From Chthoniobacter flavus (GTDB taxonomy: Bacteria > Verrucomicrobiota > Verrucomicrobiia > Chthoniobacterales > Chthoniobacteraceae), in NCBI GenBank assembly GCA_945861435.1, contig CAMAUX010000043.1, positions 1-46,641 on the forward strand: DNA of 46,641 nt. Reading direction: 5' to 3'. This document shows positions 1-7,864 of the stretch, in pieces (positions within the stretch are counted from its first letter, which is position 1; each line of letters begins with the position of its first letter). The translations under genes were made by a program, and so were the position numbers. Below the pieces are notes generated by a model, which worked only from the letters and a program-made list of their open reading frames with translations, was not told the DNA's origin and ran no database searches.

Positions 1-456
1 GAAGTCCATTCACGTTTTTAGGTGTGCGCCGGGGAAGCCGGAAACCACGCGGGTGAAAGTCCCGCCGGTCGAATTAGACGGTTCGCGACCGAAAGCGATG
101 CCCGGAATGAGGCCGTGAGGCCGAAGCCGCAAGCGGGGCATCGTCTGAACCAGCAGGCCATAATACACATGAACTCCAAATATGAGCGCCGAAACGGCAG
201 GACCGGAGAGCCGAGCCACTGCCTAAATGGCGAAGGCTGTCAGGGGCAGACGGGAAAATCGTTACAGTCTGTCCATCGCTCCGGCGGTGTCAGCGGAGAT
301 GGCATGTTGGGAAGGGTGACCGGGATAACCCGGGAGGTCTGTCTGCATGGGGCTCAGCCCCCAACGGATGACACAACTGCGGCAACGCAGGAGGTCGTCT
401 CGGTGCAGGCAGAAGTCAGAGTCCCCCATAGTAGTCTTGAAGTCCCGGAAATCGGG

Positions 457-1848
457 ATGGAGCGAAGGGGGGGCAGTTGTGCTGAAGAGTCTGAAGCAAA
501 ACGAGAACGGGACGATGGCCCGAAAGGGATAACAACGCCTGCGTTGCCGGAAACGGTGACGGGAGTTCGGAAGTTGCAGAGGACGCTATACCGGCAAGCC
601 AAGAGCAAACCGAAGTGGAAAGCGTGGAGCCTGTACGCGGATGCGAGCCGAAGGGATATCCTGGAAGCCGCCCTGCAGCAGGTTATTAAAAACAAGGGAG
701 CCGCCGGAGTGGATGGGGAACGCTGGGAGCCGCTGAAGGAAAACCGGGAGTTGCGCAAGCAGTGGCTTGGGCAACTGCAGGAGGAACTGAAGGGGAAAAC
801 CTACCGTCCCAGTCCAGTGCGCCGGGTGTATATCCTGAAGGAGAACGGGAAACAGAGACCGCTTGGGATACCAACGCTCAAAGACCGAGTGGTACAGACA
901 GCAGTGGTACTGCTGCTGCTGCCCATCTTCGAAGCGGACTTCCACGAACACAGCTATGCGTACCGTCCGAAACGGCGGGCGCAGCAGGCCGTGGACGCAA
1001 TCAAGAAAGCACTCCTAACGGGACGTCGGGAAGTAGTAGACGCGGATTTGAGCGGCTACTTCGACACGATCCCGCACATGGAATTGCTGCGACTGGTGAA
1101 AGGCCGAGTCAGTGACGGCAGTATCCTGAAGCTGATCAAGAGATGGCTGAGGGCACCCGTAGTGGAAGAAGACCCCGAGAGCGGGGTGAAGCGCGTAGAG
1201 AAGAACCGGTGCGGCACGCCGCAAGGTGGAGTGATCTCGCCGTTACTTGCGAACCTGTATTTGGACGGCCTGGACAAGGCGGTCAATGAGGGGAAGCAAC
1301 TGAAGGCGGTGATGGTCCGTTTTGCGGATGACTTCGTGGTGCTCTGTCGACGAGGACAGGGAGCGGAGATGCACCGGCGGTTGAAGAAGTGGCTGGAGGC
1401 AAGGAAACTGAAGCTGAACGAAGAGAAGACACGGATAGTGGACTTTGAACGGGAGAGCTTTGAGTTCCTTGGGTTCCGGCTGAGTTGGAGGAAGAGCCGG
1501 AGAGGGAAGAGCTACCCGCACTGTGAGCCCAGCCCTAAAAGCTGTGGCAAGTTACTGGCGGCAGTACGCGAAGAAACGGAACGGAACACGTTCTGGAAAG
1601 AACCTGAAACAGTAGTGGCCCGGATCAATGAGCGGGTACGCGGCTGGATCGGGTACTTTGACTACGCGCAAAGGGATGAGGTGTTTGGGAAGATGCAGAT
1701 GCAGGTGTGTAATCGAGTCCGGAGATGGCTGTGGAAGAAACACGCCAAGAGCCGGGCGCATTACGGGCCGCAGTATCGGAACGAACGCCTGCATGAGCAA
1801 TACGGTCTGACTCGTTTCCCCACGAACGCCACACGGCAATGCACATGA
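457..1848 (+). CDS. ltrA: Group II intron reverse transcriptase/maturase
   Basis: Intron-encoded protein that binds the unspliced intron RNA, helps it splice and copies it into DNA at the target. The reverse transcriptase domain is complete, with the active-site motif FADD at residues 289-292 (the family norm is YADD or FADD) and the upstream block GTPQGGVISPLLANLYLD. A maturase (X/GIIM) region follows, including GYFDYAQRDEV and the basic VRRWLWKKHAKSR. The protein ends soon after this, so there is no C-terminal HNH endonuclease domain; such introns usually depend on single-stranded target at replication forks. The open frame extends upstream to base 22, but that part overlaps intron RNA domains, so the ATG at 457 (463 residues) is the chosen start. 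No stop or frameshift is seen, so the element may be active. Confidence 0.85.
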   Translation: MERRGGSCAEESEAKRERDDGPKGITTPALPETVTGVRKLQRTLYRQAKSKPKWKAWSLYADASRRDILEAALQQVIKNKGAAGVDGERWEPLKENRELRKQWLGQLQEELKGKTYRPSPVRRVYILKENGKQRPLGIPTLKDRVVQTAVVLLLLPIFEADFHEHSYAYRPKRRAQQAVDAIKKALLTGRREVVDADLSGYFDTIPHMELLRLVKGRVSDGSILKLIKRWLRAPVVEEDPESGVKRVEKNRCGTPQGGVISPLLANLYLDGLDKAVNEGKQLKAVMVRFADDFVVLCRRGQGAEMHRRLKKWLEARKLKLNEEKTRIVDFERESFEFLGFRLSWRKSRRGKSYPHCEPSPKSCGKLLAAVREETERNTFWKEPETVVARINERVRGWIGYFDYAQRDEVFGKMQMQVCNRVRRWLWKKHAKSRAHYGPQYRNERLHEQYGLTRFPTNATRQCT

Positions 1849-1872
1849 AGCAAACCGGAGAACAGCCTCCGA

Positions 1873-1970
1873 GAGCCGGATGCGGGAAATCCGCCCGTCC
1901 GGTTCGATGAGGGGGAGATGAGGACATGGAGTGGTTGTGGCCGCAAACCATCCTCGTCTCCCTACTCTAT
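1873..1970 (+). ncRNA. Group II intron domains V and VI
   Basis: Catalytic core of the intron ribozyme. Domain V (1873-1905) begins GAGCCGGA and closes with TCCGGTTC, giving the lower helix. The upper helix is GCGG/CCGC capped by a GAAA tetraloop, and the AGC catalytic triad is near its 5' side. Domain VI (about 1910-1965) is a long hairpin with an unpaired A near its 3' base, the expected branch point. All of this is read directly from base pairing by eye. Confidence 0.8.
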
Positions 1971-1977
1971 TAAAATG

Positions 1978-1996
1978 GTGCACAGCCATCCCACAG
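1978..1996. repeat. IS4 element terminal inverted repeat, left
   Basis: Reads GTGCACAGCCATCCCACAG. It pairs with the reverse complement of 3442-3460 at 15 of 19 positions. The conserved core is CACAGCC-TCCCA-AG. Confidence 0.7.
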
Positions 1997-2118
1997 CCTG
2001 AGGAAACCGAGGTTCTGAAGGGACTTTTACAGAGGGAGGGCGGCGAAATTTGAGCGGAGGCAATTGCAGCTTTCGCGAGCGGGATTTTCTTTCTCGGGCG
2101 GATGCTGTCCCATGAGCT

Positions 2119-3378
2119 TTACGCTGTGGAAGCGGTGTTTTGGCCTGCGGGAAGGGCCATCCCAGGGAGCCAGAGCTGCTGCCAGGCTTCATGAAGCGCC
2201 CCGATAAATCGTATTCGCCCCGATGCTGTCCCATAGCTTTTTAAGAGCTCAAGCAGGTCGAGCCTTTCCCAAACCGCTGATCGCACCACCGCAAAGAGCC
2301 GCGTGAAGCTGTGCGCCCAGGCCGACAAAAATCCCTGGAAACGCAGCAGCACGTACACCAGCAAGGCCGTGTACACCTGCCAGCGCACTGCGTTGGCGCT
2401 GTGTCCCAAAAAATTGCTCAGCTTTAAGGTCTGTTTGACCTGTTTAAAAAACACCTCGATGTCCCAGCGCCTCCGGTAGAGGTCGCACACCGAGCGCGGA
2501 CTCCAGCTCAGATTGTTGGTGATAAAAACCATCAGGCGTTCTTCTCCGTTAATTTCGACCTGCGCCTCCACGCGTCGTAGCAACACGCCCTCGTGCTTGG
2601 CGTTCTTGAGCACAACGAGCTGATCCTTGAGAATGCCTCGGACGCCTTTAGTCAGGGTCTTTTTTACCTTGTAGGCCATGTTCTCTTTGGCGCGGCTCAC
2701 CCACCAGACCTCCCGTTCATCCAGGTCCCTAAGGTGCTCGAAATCGACGTACGCCTTGTCGAAGACGACGATTTCACCGGGGGCAATACCCGCACAGACC
2801 TCGCGTGCCCGCCTGTTGTCGTGATGGGCAGCGGTGTCCACAACGGCAAAGGAGGGAAGAAAGCTGTGCAGGTCGAGCCGCAGGTGCATTTTGGCGGCGG
2901 CCTTGCGTCTGCGGTGCTTGGCCCAGTCGATGCAGTTGGCGACCAGTTCCATCACAGTGGAATCGACGGCGTGAATCCTGACCTTGAAACGGCGCAGGAG
3001 GCCCTTGCCTTTTTTGCCCGAGGCAAAGCCCGGCTGGATGTTCTGAAGGTGTGCGAGAACCGACCAGAAAAGCGTTTCGATGAAGTCAGCCGAACGCACC
3101 TTGTTTGCGTGAGAAAGAGTGTTGCGCGAGGGTGGTACGATTTGGAGGCGGCTCAGAGCCGCTGCCTTGAGCCGAAGCCAGTCGCAAACGTCGTTGAGAC
3201 TGATGGCATGCGAAAGCTGGGCAAAAAGCATGGAAGCCAGGTGGCTCAAGACGCTGAAGGTGCGCGCCTTTGTGTCCACCCCAGTTTTACGTGCGGTTTG
3301 ATTGAGGACGCTTCTCGGTATGAAGTTGAGAAGCTGCTTGAGAACGATAATGTCGGTGCGGGCTGGTTTTTGGTTCAC
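2119..3378 (-). CDS. IS4-family DDE transposase with DUF4372 N-terminus
   Basis: Cut-and-paste transposase of 419 residues. Residues 1-80 match the DUF4372 leader typical of this IS4 subgroup (LNFIPRSV, FSVLSHLASMLFAQL). The DDE_Tnp_1 catalytic core follows: first Asp in HAVDSTV (D139), second in VFDKAYVDF (D207), then the IS4 signature YRRRWDIEVFFKQVKQTLKL, with Tyr301, Arg304, the catalytic Glu308 and Lys residues in the expected spacing. Nothing is missing, so the enzyme could be functional. It fills almost the whole element. The long plus-strand open frame opposite it is an antisense shadow. Confidence 0.92.
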   Translation of the reverse strand: MNQKPARTDIIVLKQLLNFIPRSVLNQTARKTGVDTKARTFSVLSHLASMLFAQLSHAISLNDVCDWLRLKAAALSRLQIVPPSRNTLSHANKVRSADFIETLFWSVLAHLQNIQPGFASGKKGKGLLRRFKVRIHAVDSTVMELVANCIDWAKHRRRKAAAKMHLRLDLHSFLPSFAVVDTAAHHDNRRAREVCAGIAPGEIVVFDKAYVDFEHLRDLDEREVWWVSRAKENMAYKVKKTLTKGVRGILKDQLVVLKNAKHEGVLLRRVEAQVEINGEERLMVFITNNLSWSPRSVCDLYRRRWDIEVFFKQVKQTLKLSNFLGHSANAVRWQVYTALLVYVLLRFQGFLSAWAHSFTRLFAVVRSAVWERLDLLELLKSYGTASGRIRFIGALHEAWQQLWLPGMALPAGQNTASTA

Positions 3379-3441
3379 ACCCCTACTGAGTGGTAGGGAT
3401 CCTTTCTCCAGCCCAACTTTTTTTACCCTGCCACGTCATTC

Positions 3442-3460
3442 CTATGGGACGGCTGTGTAG
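3442..3460. repeat. IS4 element terminal inverted repeat, right
   Basis: The reverse complement reads CTACACAGCCGTCCCATAG and matches the left end at 15 of 19 positions. The element probably ends at 3457, since the matching core stops there and the antitoxin-like reading frame resumes directly after it. Confidence 0.7.
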
Positions 3461-3498
3461 ACTTTTTAAAGAAGTTGAAAAGTCGTGGCCAAATTTGA
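3460..3498 (+). pseudogene. Tail of an antitoxin gene cut by the IS element (tentative)
   Basis: Directly right of the IS edge a short frame reads DFLKKLKSRGQI and stops at 3496-3498. This overlaps the toxin start at 3485 by 14 bases, the arrangement usual for type II toxin-antitoxin pairs where the antitoxin comes first. The rest of the upstream gene is absent and replaced by the insertion sequence. The fragment is too short for family assignment; the reading rests on position and overlap. Confidence 0.4.
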
Positions 3499-3741
3499 AT
3501 TGGTCTTCAAGGAGTCCGTCTCCAAAGATCTGAGGGGTATTCCAAGGCAAGATAGCCAGCGGATCATGGAGAGAATCAATTTGCTCAGAGATGACCCCGT
3601 CCTGATGGAAGTGTGAAGTTGTCCGGCAGAGAATATTACAGAATCCGCCAAGGAAATTACTGGGTCATCTACGAGATTCAAGACAGCCAACTCGTCGTGC
3701 TCGTGATCAAAGCTGGGCATCGACGGGAAGTTGACAGGTAA
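3485..3741 (+). pseudogene. RelE/ParE-type toxin, frameshifted
   Basis: Remnant of a small ribosome-dependent mRNA interferase-type toxin. The first frame, from GTG 3485, gives VAKFELVFKESVSKDL and continues to DDPVL before a stop at 3614-3616. The remaining two thirds of the domain lie in the next frame, ending at 3741: SVKLSGREYYRIRQGNYWVIYEI then VLVIKAGHRREVDR, the classic C-terminal half of RelE. The two halves join perfectly if one base is restored after the C run at 3595-3598, which would give the family motif DPRPDGSVKLSG. So a single-base deletion destroyed an otherwise well-kept gene, consistent with loss of the partner antitoxin next door. Sequencing error in the C run is the main alternative. 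Confidence 0.8.
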
Positions 3742-3798
3742 AATGGACGTAACGCTCTTAGTTCTGGCGTGAGCGGTTGCCACGCTCTTTCCACCCCG

Positions 3799-4070
3799 AT
3801 GAAGCCTGCCAACAAGGATTTCACCCGCCGGGGATTCCTGCGTCTCGCGGCGCTGACGCCGCTTGTCACAGCCTCATCTGCACTCGCCATTGCACCCGTC
3901 GTCCGTGCCGGTGGCGCCTCATTCCGCCCCACGTTGAATGCTTACTCGTTCCTCGAACAGCTGAGCGCCAACCTTGTGGATTCGAGCGAGGGGATTGACC
4001 TTTTCGGTGTCGTGGACTTCTGCGCCAAGCTTGACATCGAGGCCGTGGATCTCACGGGCTACTTTTTCCG
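3799..4070 (+). pseudogene. N-terminal fragment of a Tat-exported sugar isomerase-like TIM-barrel protein
   Basis: Begins MKPANKDFTRRGFLRLAALTPL, a twin-arginine signal (RRGFLR), followed by a hydrophobic stretch and ASSALA-type cleavage sites. The mature start (PTLNAYSF, GIDLFGVVDFCAKLDIEAVDLTGYFF) resembles the first strands of xylose isomerase-like TIM-barrel proteins common in Planctomycetes and Verrucomicrobia. After GYFF (about base 4070) resemblance to the family ends and the open frame carries arbitrary sequence into the antisense of the next gene. Family members are normally near 300 residues, so about two thirds is missing. Read as a 3' truncation by deletion or rearrangement. Confidence 0.6.
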
Positions 4071-4379
4071 GCGGACTGCGTCCACCGCTGGCGAATGGCT
4101 TTTATGCCTCTGGCATGGCGGCGGGTTGCAGTGTGCGGGTGCTACGAGAGCAGCGGGGTGGGACGGGGCGTTGGTGGCAGGGGAGATTCACGTTCTTTGT
4201 CACGTTTGGGGTCCGCTCTCCGCTTGTCTTGTCGATGGCGCCCGCGCTGCCCGCGTTGCCCGCGTCGATCACGTTGATCACGTTGGCGGTGTCGCGCTAC
4301 CTGTCCTGCTTGCGAACCGGTGGTTGACGCGGCCCGATGCGAGTAAGGCGTTGGTGGATGGGGCGTCGGCGATCTGTGG
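4071..4379. other. Gene-free stretch holding a 9-bp repeat array
   Basis: No credible gene. It holds the junction where the TIM-barrel fragment ends and a degenerate tandem array at 4240-4284. All six frames here show only short or low-complexity open frames. Confidence 0.5.
4240..4284. repeat. Tandem array, five 9-bp units
   Basis: Units on the plus strand are GCCCGCGCT, GCCCGCGTT, GCCCGCGTC, GATCACGTT and GATCACGTT, perfectly in phase. Read on the minus strand they share the pattern R-A/G-C-G-Y-G-R-N-C, which resembles the units at 11316-11342. Confidence 0.75.
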
Positions 4380-5552
4380 TTATCGTGGGCGGGCTTCGCT
4401 TTTCACGAGTGAGGTGTCGCTCTTGCCGCGGTCGAGGAGGACGAAGGAGTTGTTGTCGCCGTGCAGGGACCATGGGCCGCGTGGGACGTCCTCGAATTCC
4501 ACGAAGCGCCAGTCGGTGACATCGGTGTCGGCCATGCCAAGGAAGTCGCGGACGGCGGGCGAGACATCGAGGCCTGCGCCGCGGTTGAGGTTGGGTTTGG
4601 GGCGTTCGTTGCCGAAGACGTACTGCCAGTGGTCTGTGCGGAAGGGGCCGCAGTCCTCCCACTGTGCGTAGCAGATGCGGTCGCCGCGGCGGATGGCGAT
4701 CCAGCGGCCCTTGAGGACGCTTTTGGAGGGGCCTTCGTAATCTTTTTGAAACCACGGGACGACGTTTGCAGCCTCGGGTTTGTGACCTGTGCGGGTGACG
4801 TCGTTGTAGGGGAGGGCGATGTAGAACGGGTTCTGGCGCGGGGTGAAGTCGACAGGGATGTAGTGGGCGCGGCGGGCGGGATTGGGTTCGTCTGTACCGC
4901 CGTAATTTTCCGCCCAGCGAGTGTCCCAGGAGCTGGCGTGGTTGGGGACGGGGTTGTTCTTGGTGGCGTGTTCGCCGATCCAGAAGGTGGTGGTGACGAT
5001 GTTGTTTCTCCATGGATAGGGAGAGGCCTTGGTGTCGTGCTGCGCATCGTCCCTTGAGGTGCGCATTTCGAGGCTGTTGCGCTGAGGCGGAACTGTGGGA
5101 GTCAGGGGGCGATCGGTTGATTTCTCAGGAGGCTGCAATTTTGGAAGAAGCAGTTCGCTGGAGATGCTACCGGGTTCGGGCGGTAGCATTGGTTCACTGA
5201 GGATCGATTCGCGCAGTCTCTTGGAATAGCTGACGGGTGTGATGGTTGTGCCGGCGGGTGGTGTGGCTGCGTTTGAGGGAATTGAGGCAGGTGGGTTGGA
5301 GGGGGCGGCAGTGGGAGTTGCAGGGGTGGCGGCACTGCCGGCACTGCCGGCACTGCCGGCAGTTGCAGGAGTGGCTGTGTGACTGGTGCGGATGGCGGAG
5401 TTGGTGGCGGACGTCTTTGCAGTGCTGCGCTTGCTGGGGTGAGCGGCCGTGGCGCCAGGCTGGTTGAAGAGGAAGGCGATTGCGCTGAGCGAGACCATGG
5501 TGACCAGCGGGTTGGCGCGGAGTGCCAGGCGGCGGGGTGGAGGCTTTCTCAT
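4380..5552 (-). CDS. Secreted protein with a RlpA/double-psi-like C-terminal domain (tentative)
   Basis: 390 residues from the ATG at 5552; the frame is open further upstream but that part is unlikely coding. The N-terminus has basic residues and a hydrophobic run (LVTMVSLSAIAFLF), suggesting export. Residues about 30-180 are low-complexity Ser/Thr/Pro/Ala with a GSAGSAGSA repeat, a probable flexible linker. The C-terminal 200 residues are well ordered: NPFYIALPYNDV, WIAIRRGDRICYAQWEDCGPF, then RGAGLDVSPAVRDFLGM. The 'D-x-GPF ... LDVSPA' layout resembles double-psi beta-barrel proteins such as RlpA and 3D-domain murein enzymes, so a cell-wall role is possible but unproven. It stands alone between a decayed gene and the divergent liv operon. 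Confidence 0.6.
   Translation of the reverse strand: MRKPPPRRLALRANPLVTMVSLSAIAFLFNQPGATAAHPSKRSTAKTSATNSAIRTSHTATPATAGSAGSAGSAATPATPTAAPSNPPASIPSNAATPPAGTTITPVSYSKRLRESILSEPMLPPEPGSISSELLLPKLQPPEKSTDRPLTPTVPPQRNSLEMRTSRDDAQHDTKASPYPWRNNIVTTTFWIGEHATKNNPVPNHASSWDTRWAENYGGTDEPNPARRAHYIPVDFTPRQNPFYIALPYNDVTRTGHKPEAANVVPWFQKDYEGPSKSVLKGRWIAIRRGDRICYAQWEDCGPFRTDHWQYVFGNERPKPNLNRGAGLDVSPAVRDFLGMADTDVTDWRFVEFEDVPRGPWSLHGDNNSFVLLDRGKSDTSLVKSEARPR
5331..5361. repeat. In-frame tandem repeat, 9-bp unit
   Basis: Three exact copies of GGCACTGCC plus a partial fourth, inside the minus-strand secreted protein gene. Each unit encodes Gly-Ser-Ala. It lies in the linker region, so copy changes would keep the frame. 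Confidence 0.85.
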
Positions 5553-5772
5553 GAGGATCGTCGGGAATGGGTTTCGGGCGATGCGATGCGGTTTTCGGGC
5601 GCGGAGGGTGGGAGGGTGGGAGGGTGAGCGCTTGGTGTGATGTGTCTGGCTGGGCGTGGCGCGCAACATAGGACGGGATTGGAGGTTGTCCACGGGGAGT
5701 CTGAGTGGGGTGTCAGGTGTTTTTTTTGGCAGTTGAAAGAGGCCTGAGTCCCCCATAGGGTCCCGCCCCGTT

Positions 5773-6906
5773 ATGAAGCGCTTTTTTCTTCCGATTGCCT
5801 CTCTTGCCGTTGTTCTGCTTGCCTCCTGCAAGCCTGGGGGGGATTCGAATGTGATCGTGGTGGGTGAGTTTGCGTCGCTGACGGGCAAGGAGGCGACGTT
5901 TGGGACGTCCTCGCACGAGGGGACGCTGCTTGCGGTGGAGAAGATCAACGAGGCGGGTGGTGTGTTGGGCAAGCAGGTGAAGTTGCTCACCGAAGACAAC
6001 CAATCGAAGGCGGGCGAGTCGTCGACGGTGGTGGACAAACTCATTTCCCGGGATCATGCGGTGGCGATTCTTGGGGAGGTGGCATCGAGTCGTTCGCTGG
6101 AGGCGGCGCCGATCTGCCAGCAGAGCAAGGTGCCGATGATCTCGCCTTCTTCGACGAACCCGAAGGTGACGCAGACGGGGGATTATGTGTTCCGGGTGTG
6201 CTTTATTGATCCGTTTCAGGGGACGGTGATGGCGAATTTCGCGCTGGGCACTTTGAAGGCGAAACGGGTGGCGGTGCTTACGGATGTGAAGAGTGATTAT
6301 TCCAAGGGGCTGGCGCAGTTCTTTGAGGCGGGATTTGTGAAGGGGGGCGGCGAGATTGTGTCGAGGCTCGACTTCAACGGGGGCGACAAGGATTTCAAGG
6401 CGCAGCTTACGGCGATCAAGGGGGCTAATCCGGACGCGGTTTTTGTGCCTGGGTATTACACGGAAGTGGCGTTGATTGCGGTGCAGGCGCGCCAGCTCGA
6501 CATGCAGGCGCCGCTCTTTGGTGGGGACGGCTGGGAGTCGGAAGATCTGCTGAAGCTGGGCAAGGAGGCGGTGGAGGGGTATTATTTTTCGACGCATTAC
6601 TCGCCGGAAGCCGGGTCGCCCTTGGGGGCGAAGTTTGTGGAGGATTATCGCAAGCGTTGGGGAGGCAAGAGCCCTGACGCGATGGCCGCGCTGGGGTACG
6701 ACTCGGCGATGCTGCTTGTGGATGCGATCAAGCGTGCCGGGACTGTCGAGGGAGCGAAGGTGCGCGATGCGCTGGCTGCGACGAAGGATCTGGAGGGGGT
6801 GACGGGCAAGACGACGATCAATGCGCAGCGCGACGCGACCAAGGCGGCGGTGGTGATTCAGGTGAAGGGCGGCAAGTTCAAGTACTTGGAGACTGTCAAA
6901 CCGTAG
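5773..6906 (+). CDS. livK: Branched-chain amino acid ABC transporter, substrate-binding lipoprotein
   Basis: Periplasmic binding protein of the LivJ/LivK type (peripla_BP_6 fold, 377 residues) that captures the substrate and hands it to the LivHM permease. The start MKRFFLPIASLAVVLLASC is a lipoprotein signal with Cys19 after the lipobox LAS, so it is membrane-anchored rather than free. The mature part shows family features: VGEFASLTGKEATFGTS, KINEAGGVLGKQVKLL, then ISPSSTNP and VFRVCFIDPFQG. It is the first gene of a five-gene plus-strand operon; the permease follows within a few bases. Substrates of this family range over Leu/Ile/Val, amides, urea and others, and the sequence alone does not decide which. 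Confidence 0.92.
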   Translation: MKRFFLPIASLAVVLLASCKPGGDSNVIVVGEFASLTGKEATFGTSSHEGTLLAVEKINEAGGVLGKQVKLLTEDNQSKAGESSTVVDKLISRDHAVAILGEVASSRSLEAAPICQQSKVPMISPSSTNPKVTQTGDYVFRVCFIDPFQGTVMANFALGTLKAKRVAVLTDVKSDYSKGLAQFFEAGFVKGGGEIVSRLDFNGGDKDFKAQLTAIKGANPDAVFVPGYYTEVALIAVQARQLDMQAPLFGGDGWESEDLLKLGKEAVEGYYFSTHYSPEAGSPLGAKFVEDYRKRWGGKSPDAMAALGYDSAMLLVDAIKRAGTVEGAKVRDALAATKDLEGVTGKTTINAQRDATKAAVVIQVKGGKFKYLETVKP

Positions 6907-6910
6907 GCTT

Positions 6911-7864
6911 TTGGAGCCCTTGCGGTGTTTGCTCTCTTTCGACCCCTTTGAATTAAACCACCCCGTGCAGCAGTTCATTAACGGTCTCGCGCTGGGTTCG
7001 ATCTACGCGCTCATCGCTCTCGGGTACACGATGGTGTACGGGGTGCTGCGTTTCATCAACTTCGCGCATGCGGACGTGCTGATGCTGGGTGCTTACGCTG
7101 CGGCATTTGTGGCCCCGGTGCTGGCGGGTTTTCTCGGTGGTCCGTCGTTGCTGCTGCTTTTTGCGACGGTGCTGGTGGCGGCGGTGGTGTGTGCCGGGAT
7201 CGGGATGTTGATTGAGGCGCTGGCCTACCGACCGCTGCGTGCGCGGCCGAAGCTCACGGTGCTCATCACGGCGATCGGTGTGTCGCTGTTCATCGAGTTC
7301 ACGGCGCAGCATCCGGCGGTGTTCGGGGCCAAGACGCGCCCGTTTCCCCAGTTGCTTCCAGCGGGGAATCTGGAGTTTGCAGGTGCGACCCTTTCGCGGG
7401 TGGACCTGCTCATCCCTGTGGTGACGGTGTTGCTGCTCGCGGGATTGTGGGTGTTGGTGCAGCGCACGCGGATGGGAATGGCGATGCGCGCGGTGTCTTT
7501 TAATCAGAATGCGGCCTCTTTGATGGGGGTGAACAACAATCGGATCATCTCTTTCACCTTCGGTCTTGGATCGGCGCTGGCGGCGGTGGCTGGTGTGCTC
7601 TATTCGGTGCGCTCCTCGGGCATCGATCCGCTGATGGGGATTCGTCCCGGGTTGATCGCGTTTTCTGCGGCGGTGGTCGGTGGGATTGGTGATCTTGGGG
7701 GAGCGGTGCTGGGCGGGTTGTTGCTGGGAATGTTGGAGACGTATGCTGGTGGGGTGGAGGGGCTTTCCAATTACCGGGATGCAATTTCCTTCGGGATGCT
7801 GGTGGTGATTTTGTTGTTCCGGCCTGCAGGTTTGCTGGGGCGCGCACAGGTGGAAAAGGTGTGA
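6911..7864 (+). CDS. livH: Branched-chain amino acid ABC transporter permease LivH
   Basis: Inner-membrane permease subunit, up to 317 residues with about eight hydrophobic segments. The family signature at the N-terminus is intact: QQFINGLALGSIYALIALGYTMVYGVLRFINFAHAD, split here as QQFINGLALGSIYALIALG then YTMVYG and INFAHAD. The conserved cytoplasmic loop GVNNNRIISFTFGLGSALA couples to the ATPases. The listed start is a TTG at 6911, four bases after livK; TTG 6929 or GTG 6965 are equally possible and would shorten the protein by up to 18 residues. No strong ribosome site decides it. The stop overlaps the livM start. Confidence 0.9.
   Translation: MEPLRCLLSFDPFELNHPVQQFINGLALGSIYALIALGYTMVYGVLRFINFAHADVLMLGAYAAAFVAPVLAGFLGGPSLLLLFATVLVAAVVCAGIGMLIEALAYRPLRARPKLTVLITAIGVSLFIEFTAQHPAVFGAKTRPFPQLLPAGNLEFAGATLSRVDLLIPVVTVLLLAGLWVLVQRTRMGMAMRAVSFNQNAASLMGVNNNRIISFTFGLGSALAAVAGVLYSVRSSGIDPLMGIRPGLIAFSAAVVGGIGDLGGAVLGGLLLGMLETYAGGVEGLSNYRDAISFGMLVVILLFRPAGLLGRAQVEKV

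Larger units (their letters stand above)
22..1970 (+). mobile_element. Group II intron, apparently full length
   Basis: A self-splicing retroelement that spreads by reverse splicing and reverse transcription. The 5' edge carries the GUGYG consensus: GTGTG at 22 or GTGCG at 24, so the exact first base is uncertain by two. Some 430 bases of structured non-coding sequence (domains I-III) precede the maturase gene, which occupies domain IV. A clear domain V lies at 1873-1905. A domain VI hairpin follows, in which 1914-1922 pairs with about 1951-1962. The 3' end is placed at 1970, where AT fits the AY rule; A1964 is a candidate branch point. Only 21 bases of 5' exon are in the window, and the 3' exon runs into an IS element about eight bases later. 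No gene is recognisable in the flanks. Ends are inferred from consensus, not from an uninterrupted allele. Confidence 0.85.
1978..3460 (-). mobile_element. IS4-family insertion sequence
   Basis: A single-gene insertion sequence bounded by imperfect inverted repeats at 1978-1996 and 3442-3460 (15 of 19 positions match; the 16-base core is at 1981-1996 and 3442-3457). Inside is one full-length transposase gene on the minus strand. No convincing target-site duplication is visible between the bases left of 1978 and right of 3460, so either the duplication decayed or later rearrangement, perhaps with the adjoining group II intron, changed one flank. The right edge abuts what looks like the severed tail of an antitoxin gene. 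Confidence 0.8.

Noticed and set aside
22-456. N-terminal extension of the maturase frame to base 22
   Set aside because: It overlaps the intron's own RNA domains I-III and shows no protein family resemblance.
2101-2236. GATGCTGTCCCAT occurring twice 121 bases apart near the transposase 3' end, resembling the IS terminal repeat
   Set aside because: Only 13 bases, one copy lies within coding sequence for SYGTAS; no further sign of a nested element end.
5713-6978. 421-codon minus-strand open frame opposite livK
   Set aside because: Arg/His/Leu-rich shadow of a clear transporter gene.
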